Source: Chamaelirium japonicum
Taxonomy: Eukaryota > Streptophyta > Magnoliopsida > Liliales > Melanthiaceae
Length of the DNA stretch: 64,000 bases
Direction: 5' to 3'
Assembly: GCA_947650365.1 (NCBI GenBank)
Contig: OX393550.1
Coordinates: 100,467,472 to 100,531,471 of the forward strand
Made by a program: the position numbers and the translations under genes. This document shows, piece by piece, positions 21,475-32,900 of this stretch (the first letter of the stretch is position 1; each line of letters starts with the position of its first letter). The notes beneath the pieces were generated by a model. That model saw only the letters and a list, made by a program, of their open reading frames with translations, was not told the origin of the DNA and searched no databases.

Positions 21475-24104
21475 TTCGGCCTCATCTGATCGTCAGATGG
21501 AGTAGCTCGCTTGCACTTCCTTCCCGCGGTACCTGTAAGAAGACCGAGACTCACCTCCGAGCCAAGGCCCCTCCGATGGTCAAGTCAGGGAAGGGAGCAA
21601 ACGCAAGCGTGGTAGTGGCTTCGGGAGCAAGAGATTGCTTTTGTTTTTTATACCTCCGTCTCATACGTGTGTGTAACACTTGCAGAATCTCCTCCAAGAA
21701 TCTCGGACGGTAATGGCAGATCCCTTTTGATCGAACGCCCTTCATATCTTTCCTTCTATGCTCCCGTTGATAGTGGGTCCCTGACAGTTATGGACGACCA
21801 ACGATGCGAACAAGGGAGATATTATAGGCCTCCTCCAGCCTAGCGGATCTTCCAGCTGTTAACAGGTGCCCTCCGATCTTTCCTCGCCCAGGGGTGGCCC
21901 CTAGGCGCCGATCAGGTCGGGACTCAAGTGGGTCCGGACTGTCGGGCCCAGTCACGACTTGCCCGACCATTTCTCGAACTGGTTCCGGTCCCGGAGTTCA
22001 GGCTTCTCTGACCTCCTTCTCAAGTGCAGTCCTCCGCAGAGGGTGCATCACGTGGACCAAGTTGGGCCGATCGACCTCAGCCCGACCGGTCTGGCTTTCT
22101 GTATCAACATGTCGGGTCGAACCGGGCAACATGTGTCGTCACCCTGATCGGCGTGACGGGAAAACCTTCTACAACATCCACTAGACATCATTGAATCAAA
22201 CCCCCACCCAAGTATGATAATTAGACTAGGATGGTCGGAGATATTAGAGGAGGAACCAGTAGTGTTACATGTGAAATTGCTATGGTTTATTGGTAGGGGT
22301 TTAAAAAGAGGGGGACTTAATGAGAGAGTCCCTGACAAGAGATCACTTCGGCCTCATCTGATCGTCAGATGGAGTAGCTCGCCTCCACCTCCTTCCCGCG
22401 GTACCTGTAAGAAGACCGAGACTCACCTCCGAGCCAAGGCCCCTCCGACGGTCAAGTCAGGGAAGGGGAGCAAACGCAAGCGTGGTAGTGGCTTCGGGGG
22501 GCAAGAGATTGCTTTTGTTTTTATACCTCCGTCTCATACCTGTGCGTAACACTTGCAGAATCTCCTCCAAGAATCTCGGACGGTAATGGCGGATCCCTTT
22601 TGATCGAACGCCCTTCATATCTTTCCTTCTATGCTCCCGTTGATAGTGGGGTCCCTGACAAGTTATGGACGACCAACGATGCGAACAAGGGAGATATTAT
22701 AGGCCTCCTCCAGCCTAGCGGATCTTCCAGCTGTTAACAGGTGCCCCTCCGATCTTTCCTCGCCCAGGGGCGGCCCCCTAGGCACCGATCAGGTCGGGAC
22801 TCAAGTGGGTCCGGACTGTCGGGCCCAGTCCACGACTTGCCCGACCATTTCTCGAACTGGTTCTGGTCCCGGAGTTCAGGCTTCTCTGACCTCCTTCTCA
22901 AGCGCAGTCACACTAGATCGCGTGTTTGCATCACGTGGACCAAGTTGGGCCGATCGACCTCAGCTCGACCGGTCTGGCTTTCTGTATCAACATGTCGGGT
23001 TGAACCGGGCGACATGTGTCGTCACCTGATCGGCGTGACGGGAAAACCCTTCTACAACATCCACTAGACATCATTGAATCAAACCCCCACCCAAGTATGA
23101 TAATTAGACTAGGATGGTCGGAGATATTAGAGGAGGAACCAGTAGTGTTACATGTGAAATTGCTATGGTTTATTGGTAGGGGTTTAAAAAGAGGAGGACT
23201 TAATGAGAGGTCCCTGACAAGAGATCACTTCGGCCTCATCTGATCGTCAGATGGAGTAGCTCGCCTCCACCTTCTTCCCGCGGTACCTGTAAGAAGACCG
23301 AGACTCACCTCCGAGCCAAGGCCCCTCCGACGGTCAAGTCAGGGAAGGGAGCAAACGCAAGCGTGGTAGTGGCTTCGGGAGCAAGAGATTGCTTTTGTTT
23401 TTATACCTCCGTCTCATACGTGTGCGTAACACTTGCAGAATCTCCTCCAAGAATCTCGGACGGTAATGGCAGATCCCTTTTGATCGAACGCCCTTCATAT
23501 CTTTCCTTCTATGCTCCCGTTGATAGTGGGTCCCTGATAAGTTATGGACGACCAACGATGCGAACAAGGGAGATATTATAGGCCTCCTCCAGCCTAGCGG
23601 ATCTTCCAGCTGTTAACAGGTGCCCTCCGATCTTTCCTCGCCCAGGGGCGGCCCCTAGGCGCCGATCAGGTCGGGACTCAAGTGGGTCCGGATTGTCGGG
23701 CCCAGTCCACGACTTGCCCGACCATTTCTCGAACTGGTTCCGGTCCCGGAGTTCAGGCTTCTCTGACCTCCTTCTCAAGCGCAGTCCTCCGCAGAGGGTG
23801 CATCACGTGGACCAAGTTGGGCCGATCGACCTCAGCCCGACCGGTCTGGCTTTCTGTATCAACATGTCGGGTCGAACCGGGCGACATGTGTCGTCACCTG
23901 ATCGGCGTGACGGGAAAACCCTTCTACAACATCCACTAGACATCATTGAATCAAACCCCCACCCAAGTATGATAATTAGACTAGGATGGTCGGAGATATT
24001 AGAGGAGGAACCAGTAGTGTTACAAGTGAAATTGCTATGGTTTATTGGTAGGGGTTTAAAAAGAGGGGGACTTAATGAGAGGTCCCTGACAAGAGATCAC
24101 TTTA
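21475..24104 (+). repeat. Tandem triplication, ~872/882-bp unit
   Basis: TTCGGCCTCATCTGATCGTC recurs at 21475, 22347 and 23229. Units 1 and 2 end at GAGATCACTT, joined straight to CGGCCTCATC of the next; unit 3 runs on normally into CACTTTAAGG. The units are nearly identical by eye. Unit 2 holds a 17-bp foreign join at 22910-22926. Confidence 0.85.
22910..22926 (+). other. 17-bp linker/join sequence, copy 3
   Basis: Here it replaces CTCCGCAGAGGG, which stands between GCAGTC and TGCATCACG in the sister units, so this copy can be proved foreign by comparison. Confidence 0.85.
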
Positions 24105-24908
24105 AGGTTAAGGATAACAAAAAAGATGGTGTTGTAACATGTCCTTCCCGAAAAGGATCTAGCTAGAGCAAGTCCCACACATGAATATTAACCCTTTTTA
24201 ATGACCAAATTAACCCTTAGTGTATGCCACTCCATCCTTCCCGTTACATAACTCCAACCCGCGGATTTGCAACAATGATTTTAACTGTACCAATTTTTTT
24301 TGGATATGATTCCACAGTAAAATATATTGCTACAGTAATTTCATTATAGCAAAAGAGTAACAATCTGCACAAATTGTTACTCTATAAAGATTATTACTCA
24401 ATCTGCAAAGATTGTTACTCTTTTGCGACAATGATTTCACGGTAGCAAATTTTTTTCCCTGATAAGGATTCTAAATATAAAAAATATAAAAATGATACAG
24501 TGATTTCACCATAGCAAAAGAGTAGTAATTTACACAAATTGTTACTCAATCTGACCAAATTGCTACTCTTTTACTATAGTGAAATTTTTTTTTGCTACAG
24601 TGAATTATTGTAGGGAAAGACTAAAGAGCTAGTAAATTTTTTCAAAGATTGTTACTCTTTTTGCTATTGGATCAATGCCCACATATATGATAGCACGTCG
24701 GGTCTTGCTCACGTATATAACTTGCCACAGGGAAAAAAAATGACATTTTTATCGGGAGGACTCCAGCCGCAACCTGGCCTTAAGTTAGAATGACCCTGCC
24801 TCGGATTTTCATTTTTCTTCCTCTTTTCTTTTGCTATTCACAGATCAAACCTTTGAAACCCACCCACCCCCTCACCTCCTCTCTCCAGATACAACGCTCA
24901 TGACCGAA

Positions 24909-25352
24909 TTAGTGGGCCCCCCCCCCCACGTTGCGCGAGGCGCCGGGCGGGGGGACGGCAGCGGCGAGGTGCGGCAGACGGGGCACGAGGGGTGCAGCCG
25001 CAGCCACGGGTCGACGCAGTCGAGGTGGAACAGGTGGCCGCAGTCGGGGAGGAGGCGGAGCACGTCGGTGTCGCGGTAGTCGGCGAGGCAGACGCAGCAG
25101 CAGGACGCGGTGGTGCCCCGGTCCCGGAACCCGGACTTCGAGTACAGGGCACTGGGGCATCTCATCAGGGTGGCCTCGTCGAGCCCGGCGTCCCCGCGGA
25201 CCCCCCTGCACGGCGGGCCGGGTGCGGAGGTGGGAGGCGAGGGACACGGTGGTCATGAGGAGGACGTGGCCGACGAAGAAGGCGATGCAGTAGGTGAAGC
25301 CGCAGCCGATCCTGCTGGGGCCGACGGCCCAGCATTCATCGGTGGCGTTCAT
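24909..25352 (-). pseudogene. RING-H2 ATL-like, copy beta, frameshifted
   Basis: Same gene as copies alpha and gamma, starting MNATDEC at 25352 and keeping the membrane span. An extra base in the run near 25200-25206 (CGGACCCCCCTG, where alpha has CGGGCGCCCTG) shifts the frame after residue ~48, just after the membrane span. The GLDEATL motif and complete RING-H2 remain readable in another frame (24872-25165). The C-terminal end also has a longer C run (about 24917-24928) than its sisters. Either the copy is dead or these homopolymer differences are sequencing errors. M1 sits 157 bp upstream, and the TATA-like box at 25443-25452 is intact. Confidence 0.75.
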
Positions 25353-25508
25353 GCCGGCCCGGCGGCGAGGTGGGGGAGTCTGGAAGGGGATGGGAGGGTG
25401 CTTTGCTAGCTGCTGGGTTTGTTTCTTTAATTGGTTTGAAAGGATTTTATATCCAGTGATTTGGGATCGTCAACGGTAACATGGATTCTGACCGAGTGTT
25501 TGCATATA

Positions 25509-26035
25509 GGGAAATTTTATTCATACCCCAAAAACCTGTAATTAGCCCCCATTTCCAACAAACTTGAAGATCATACCCCAATTTTATCCCAAAAATACCC
25601 TTCCTCTGATATCCCAACTTGAATACACCCCAGTTAAATGGCCCGCCCCATCTTGATCATGCCCCCATGAGAGAGAGATGTCTCTTTTCTTTCCCCATTG
25701 CTAGAGGGGTTAGATCTCGTTTGGAGGAATCCGATTGGGGGAATCTTGGCTGTAATATCTCTTGCAAATACAGTCGTTGTAGAATTGGGATTGCTTTTAA
25801 GTTAACAAGGTTCATCAGAGGCATTCCAATGGCTCTAGCTTGAGGTGTCATCATCGCCCCGACAAAAAACCAAGAGATCAAAATCTTCGGTTTTGTGAAA
25901 TCACAAACTACCAGTCATCTGGATCTCAGATAATTTCTGGTTTTCAGCATACAATTCAGATTCTTCTACAAGAATACAAGAACCAATCAGAGCCTTTGAA
26001 GCAAACCATGAAGTATGTAACACTAAAGAAGGTAG

Positions 26036-26100
<65 letters not shown>

Positions 26101-26548
26101 TGGAAAGGATGATGGATGTCCTATCGATCTTCGGTCCCCACACCGCAGCTGCTGGGCAGCCATCGAGCGGCTCTTTCCGGTAAGTGGTTCTCGGTCGCCG
26201 CCGGAGGTGGTCCCACTATTCACAACGGCAGCGAGAGGTGCTCCTCCTTGCGCGGCGGCTTTGGTTTCTTGAGCGGCGTCCACGTATCCTGAGGCTTGGG
26301 GGCCCTACAAGGGACAGGGCATCCTCCTGCTCCGTAGATGACAGCTCCGCTATCCGTCTTGTCTCCATCCCCGGATGGGTGATGGAAGGAGGCAGTCGAT
26401 GCCAAAAATGTTATGTTTTAGGTTTTATTTGGATGTGCGGTATAAGATAAGGGTATAAATGCTATTTTAAATTTTTGTATATGTTACTGTGAAACTGATG
26501 GGAGATAGGGGCTAGTTATAGATTTTTGGGGTATGAATAAAATTTCCC
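25509..26548. mobile_element. Mutator-like TIR element M1, beta copy
   Basis: 1040 bp with inverted ends of about 45 bp (GGGAAATTTTATTCATACCC outermost). Flanked by TTGCATATA (25500-25508) and TTGCTTATA (26549-26557), 9 bp with one mismatch. The interior has a (GA)n tract and GC-rich stretches. A minus-strand open frame at 25657-25881 includes GAMMTPQARAIGMPLMNLVN, which looks protein-like but which I do not recognise. That raises the possibility of a captured host exon (Pack-MULE style); this is inference. Confidence 0.8.
26039..26098. repeat. (GA)n microsatellite inside M1-beta
   Basis: About 60 bp of pure GA, at the same position as the longer tract in M1-alpha. Confidence 0.95.
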
Positions 26549-26557
26549 TTGCTTATA

Positions 26558-27102
26558 AGGTTTTTTACAAATCGGACCCTGCCATCTTATCGATTTACGT
26601 ATTAACTCATGTAAAGTCAATATTTATATATAAGCCCCTTAAATAATCCACTATTTATATCAACCCCTTCAGTCAGGTGGGCATCCAGAATGAACAAATA
26701 TTTTCAAAATAGTCCTTTATTCGATAGTTATTTCATTAATCTAAAGAAAAAATAACTGATTTACTCATGGTTTTAATTACTTAAATTGATCTATCTATAT
26801 TGAACATGGATTTAAACCCAAATCAAACACAGACATAACCCGAATCTAACTTGGACCTAATCCAAAGAATTCTGAGGGGCATTTACAAAGTTTAGGTAAA
26901 AATATAAAGGATGAAATCGAAAATATTCTCTCAAAAGAAAAATAAAAAATACTCTCTCGTTTTGCATGTCAGCTAATTGCTGGAGTCAATATGTAATATT
27001 TGAATAAATTGAGGGGTTTATTTTTAAATATCACTTTTATAGGGATTTATAAGTAATATAGAAAATTATAGGGGTTGATTTGTAAAAAACCGTTACTTAT
27101 AT
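26558..27102. mobile_element. TIR element M2, beta copy
   Basis: Same ends as M2-alpha (AGGTTTTTTACAAATC and its inverse). Flanked by TTGCTTATA (26549-26557) and TTACTTATA (27103-27111). Non-coding. Confidence 0.7.
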
Positions 27103-27235
27103 AAATCAGAGAGTTCAAATCTCCTCCAGCCTGTTGGCTCGGTCGGTGGGTCCAGCGGCACGCATTACAGTCGAACACAATCAACTCGAGTACGATCCAC
27201 TTTTTGGGTTGTCAGCCATTGTGTTGCTGTGATGC

Positions 27236-27983
27236 ACGCCAGGCTCACCTCCGAGCTAAGGCCCTTCTGACACTCAAGTCAGGGAAGGGAGCAAACGCAA
27301 GCATGGTAGTGGGTTCGGGAGTGAGAGATTGCTTACCTGCTGCTCAAGGGGAGGGATTGTTTTATACCTCCTTCTCATACGTGTGCGTAATGCTCGTGGA
27401 ATCTCCTCCGAGAATCTCGGACAGTTATGGCAGATCCCTTCCGATGGGACGCCCTTCATATCTTTCCTTCTATGCTTCTGTTGATCGTGAGTCCCTGACA
27501 AGTCATGGATGACCTACGATGCGAACGGGCAAGGTATTATCGGCCTCCTACAGCCTGGCGGATCTTCCAGCAGTTACTGGTGCCCTCCGATCTTTTCTCG
27601 CCCAGGGGCGGCCCCCCGGCACCGATCAGGTCGGAGCTCAAATTGGTTCAGACAGTTGGGCCCAGTCCACAACCTTTTCCCGACCTGGTTCCGGTCCTGG
27701 AGTTCAGGCTTCTCTGATCTCCTTCTCAGGCGCATTCCTCCGCAGAGGGTGCATCACGTGGGTTGGGTTGGGCCGATCGACCCCAGCCCGATCAGTTTGG
27801 CTTTCCAGATTAACACGTCGGGTCAAACCGGGCAACACGTGTCGTCACCTGATCGACGTGATGGGAAAACCACATTCTACAATATGCACTAGACATCATT
27901 GAATCAAAACCCCACCCTAGTCTGATAATTGGATTAGGATGGTCGGAGTTATTAGAGGAGGAACCAATAATGTTACATGTGAA
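27236..27983. repeat. R1 repeat, copy D, left part
   Basis: GC-rich module beginning at GCCAGGCTCACCTCCGAG and running to ATGTGAA, where copia 2 is inserted. The sequence resumes at 37687. Confidence 0.75.
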
Positions 27984-27988
27984 ATTGC

Positions 27989-29945
27989 TGTTAGAATTGG
28001 ATCCGCTTATCAGAGTCGCAGCGGAAGCAAAAGAAAGATCCTAAGATCATACGGTGTATGTTTTAATTCTACAAAATAATCTATAATCAAATCTATATGA
28101 TCTTAACATATGTGTGGACAACCTAGAGGCATACTACGATCTACGGAAGACATGCATGCATCTAGTTAGGTGTTTAGAATCATCATACCTTTTGGATCTA
28201 TGATCTGGAGACGACGGAACGATGAAAAACCGCACTTGAATCGCAAAGGAAACTGTTGGATAGCACCTTGTCCTTTGCAAATTGAAGAATCCTTGAAATC
28301 CCGTCTCTGAGTGCAAAAATTATGAGCCGACGGAGGAATCCGTTGCGAAGACGATGGCGAGCCGCGAGGTTTCCTCCTTCTTTTTCTCTCTTCTTCCTTC
28401 TACTTTCTTCCTCTTTCTTCTCCCTTCTTCTTCCTCTATTTTCCTTGGCCGAAACCACAAAGGAGGAGGCTTGGAGGGGGTTCGGATTTTTGGAGGAGAG
28501 GGAGACCATAGGGCCGGCCCTCCCTCTCCCTATTCTACTTATAGGGCCGGTCTCCCATGGCTTCAAGGAGCCTAGGGCCGGCCCTAGAGTGATTAGGATA
28601 GAGGGGGGGGGGGGGGGGGCGGTTTTTAGGGATTCCAAGTGTCTATCGTGAAGCCTGGACGAAAACGCCCTTCACGAAAAGTGGAAAACAGAAAGAGAGA
28701 CTGAGTGAGGTGCGTTACTCGGAATCGAGTTCCGTCAGCGCCTGTGAGCTCCTGAAATTATTCCGCTCATTCTAAGATCCATATTCAATGTGTTCTGAGC
28801 CATATTTTAGTATTTACCAAAATACCCCTACAGCTCGTAACACATGTGAATTAGGTTCTTAGGCTCCGGGCTTGCGCTCCATCGCGCTACTTCGCATCCA
28901 ACGTATCCATGTAGGTCGGGGAAAAATTCCTATACGCAACGACATGGAGGAACCTTCAGGGTTCGGGATCTCTAGCTCCAACAGGATCCCTGATTAACTG
29001 TTCCGGTGACACACCGAAAGTTTCGTTAATCAGCCCTAATCCGATTAACCCGCGTAGCTACCCAGAGTGCGACGCGAGTTGAACTCTAGTGATTCCAAAC
29101 TTATGTTACTCCCTCGTAACCCTGTTCTCTACTATACTCTGATAATCCTTAGTCCCTTCTATTACTGGTGCTATGATTCGACTCGGGCGGTGGGGAGCAC
29201 CGTTAGATCCCGATCGATCATCTGACTAGGGTTTGATGACTTGTCATCTATAACACCACACACCTCCGGTGCTATGCCTAGCATCCGGAACATCGTCAGT
29301 CATACTGACAACCATCAGGCCTGGGTTAACTGTGTGGACAGATTGACTCATCAAAACGCACCCATCCAACACTGGACGTCGGATAACCTGTAGGGATTAC
29401 ATGTCACTCAGGCGCCAGTTGGGTAACCCAACGTACCGTGGTATTGGACTATGGAAGGTCCGCACACGTTGGCACATCAAAGCACCACACAACTGGTTGG
29501 CCCAGTGTATATGGTCCCTCAGGGTTAAGGACAGATTATCTATAGTAGTAAGACGATTTATGCACCAGTGTTTGAATCACTGAACTGTTCACCGTCTTGG
29601 TTCCTGTTCAACATGATCATTGTGCTTGGTCAGGTGAATGGGAATCCCATGTTCCCGTGGTGAAGACTTCACCACATCCTCTACCTGCCAACAACTTGTT
29701 CTCGGTGAAGCGACCGACATCACCTAAGCTGTGAACTAGTTCTAGGTCTACACAGAACTGGTCCACTGGGTCTCCCAAGCATGGATCCACCATACGCCTC
29801 AGTGGCCTACTGTGTTCCCTAGGGTCCTTTTATTATATGAGTATTATCATACACCAGAGTAGTATTCTAATTAAAGCAATAACCAAAGCCATCTTTATTA
29901 ATGTTAATACAGAAATTCCACGCTAAGGACACACGAGCTACAATA
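27989..29945 (-). repeat. copia 2 LTR (3' LTR in element orientation)
   Basis: Pairs with 35729-37681. Includes a GGGCCGGCCCT-rich stretch (about 28510-28590) and a G run. Immediately inside it, on the minus strand, is AAGTGGGAGAT, a typical copia polypurine tract. Confidence 0.9.
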
Positions 29946-32900
29946 ATCTCCCACTTGGCCTAGCAGGGAACAACAGTCTTAACTCCCATGGCATCCACGT
30001 GCTTCTCAAAAGCCTTGGTCGATAACGTCTTTGTGAAAGGGTCTGACATGTTATCTACAGACGCCACCTGAGTCACTGCAACCTCCCCTCGCTTCTGCAA
30101 GTCCTGGATAATGTAGTATTTCCGCTCGATATGCTTGCTCTTCTGGTGATATCTTGGCTCCTTGGATTGTGCTACCGCTCCACTATTGTCACAGTAAAGG
30201 ACAATAGGATCTTGAGCTCCCGGTACACATCCTAAGTACGTGAGGAACTTGTTGAGCCACACCGCCTCCTTAGCTGCTTTGCACGCTGTAGCGTACTCAG
30301 CCTCTGTCGTCGAATCCGCGATGCATCCCTGCTTCACGCTCCTCCAACTGACAGCTCATCCTCCTAATGAAAACACAAACCCTGACGTCGATCTCCTGGA
30401 TTCCGGATCTGACGCAAAGTCAGAATCCGTATACCCAATCGACGTCAGTTCCTGTGAAGAGTAAACTAACTCAGGATCCGTATACCCAATCTTCTGCATC
30501 TCTGCCCTCTCCTCAGGAGTCTTAGGACCCTGATCCTTGGACAATTTCATTCCATGTCTGAATGGAACTAGTCCCTTCTTGGGGTTATACATATTGAATC
30601 TGACAAATATAGTATCTATGTAGGCTGACTGTGACAGCGAGAGAGTCTTGTTCTGGCAATCTCGAGTTACCTTGATCCCCAGAACATAACTCGTTTCACC
30701 CAGATCTTTTATGTCAAATTGAAAGGATAACCACACCTTCACTGTAGACAACGTTCCAACATCGTTTCCAATGAGCAGGATATCGTCTATGTAAAGCACT
30801 AGAAAAACTACTACAGTCTTATCGCTTCTTTTATAAACACATGGTTCATCCACGTTCTGCTTAAATCTATAAGACTGGATAGCCTGATCAAAACGCATGT
30901 TCCAACTTCTGATGCTTGCTTCAGTCCATATATGGACTTTTGCAACTTGCACACCAGACTTTCCTGACCTTTTGCGACAAAGCCTGGAGGTTGAGACATG
31001 TAGATGTCTTCTTCCAAATCCCCGTTGAGGAATGCGGTCTTGACGTCCATTTGCCAGATCTCCCAATCATAATGGGCTGCAATGGACAAGAGGATCCGGA
31101 TAGACTTAAGCATAGCCACTGGCGAAAAGGTTTCGTTATAGTCGATCCCTTCTCGCTGGGTATAACCCTTAGCGACTAGTCTAGCTTTGCAAGTCTTAAC
31201 GGTACCATCCGAACCTCTTTTTCTTTTGTACACCCACTTACAACCAACATGTTTAATGTTGTGAGGTGGTGTTACAAGTGTCCAGACCGAGTTTTGGGAC
31301 ATCTATGCCAGTTCTGCCTCCATGGCTTCCTGCCATGCTGCATGGTCAGAGGATACTATCGCTTCGTCATAGTTCAAATGATCATCCTCCTGAAACTTTG
31401 GATCCACCATAAAAGCTTCTCCAATGTATCTATCAGGAGCACTTGTGGTCCTCCCACTACGACAAGCCTGCGGTGGTTCCATAGGAGTCGATTCTACAGT
31501 ATCGTTTATCTTAGTGGTATTGGCTCCCATTACGTTTTCTGTCTGCGTACTCCCATCAGTACCAAGCAATTCTTCAAGAATTACTTTACTGGTGGGCTTA
31601 TGATCTATTAAATAATCCTGCTCCAGGAATACGGTGTTCGTCGAGACGACAACCTTTCTATCCTCAGGATCATAAAATAAACCACCCTTTGTCCCTTTTG
31701 GATACCCAACGAACAGACATATCTTAGTTTTTGACTCCATCTTATCTCGCTTGTCATTCCGCACATGTGCTGGACAATCCCAAATCCTAAAGTGTTGTAG
31801 GCTTGGCTTTCACTTCAACCATAGCTCCCAAGGAGTTAGGGGTACTGACTTTGATGGAACAAAGTTCAAAGTATATACTGCCGTCTCTAGGGTATATCCC
31901 CAAAAACTAGGTGGCAATGTTGCATAACTCATCATAGTCTAAACCATGTCTAACAAAGTTCGGTTTCTCCTATCAGATACATCGTTTTGTTGTGGTATCC
32001 CCGGTACAGTCAACTGGGATACAATCCCATGCTCACGCAGGTACCCAATAAATTCATCCGATAGGTATTCGCCTCATCGATCCGATCGAAGAGACTTGAT
32101 ACTTTTACCCGTCTGTTTTTCTGCTTTAGCTCTGAACTTCTTGAACTTATCAAAGGATTCAGACTTCCGCCGCATTAAGTATATGTATCCAAACCTCGAG
32201 TGATCATCCGTGAAGATGATGAAATACTCGAAGCTTCCTATGGCACGGACACTTATGGGCCCACACACATCAGTGTGTACCAACTCTAATACCTCCTTAG
32301 ATCTGCTACCTTTGGCTCGAAAAGATCTTTTAGTCATCTTGCCTTTCAGGCAAGACTCACACGTCGGTAGGCTTTCTGAAATATCTGGACTTAAAAGTCC
32401 TACCTTAACCAACCTGTGAATCCTGTCTGAGGTTATGTGTCCAAGCCTTAGATGTCAAAGGAGTGTTGGATTATCTGAGGGATTTTTTCTTTTAGATGAA
32501 TTAATCACACAAGCTTCAGTTATGTTATCCTGCTTATGATTGGAGTTAATTACATAGAGACCATTCTGTGTCTTTCCCTTACAAACAAAGGAACCATTCA
32601 ATTTAATTGACACACCAGAAGTATCAAATAAAACTGAAAAACCTTCATTATTCAATAAGGAAACAGAAATTAAGTTTCATCTCAAGGACGGTACATAAAG
32701 TATATCTCTAAGTAATAAACTTCTTCCATCAAGGAACTGCAAGACGATATCTCCAACTGCTTCAGCCTCTGCCACGGTCTCAGTTCCCATGCTTAGGATC
32801 ATCTCCCCATCACCCAGTTTTCTTGTCTCCTTGAACCCCTGCAAATTATTGCAAGCATGGTTAGTGGAACCAGAATCCATAATCCATGAAACTGGAGAAC

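Larger units (their letters stand above)
21208..24780. repeat. R1 repeat, copy C with triplicated GC-rich module
   Basis: Same order as copy A, but the GC-rich module occurs three times in tandem, with a pure G run at 21435-21463. Its AT-rich part (24.2-24.7 kb) is followed almost at once by the ATL promoter-distal region at about 24790. The R1 tail and the 1-kb spacer present in alpha and gamma are therefore deleted here. Confidence 0.7.

Noticed and set aside
29401-29583. Conserved 60-residue frame in the copia 2 LTRs as a gene
   Set aside because: It lies in the LTR and its conservation at 37.1 kb follows from the LTR pair being nearly identical.
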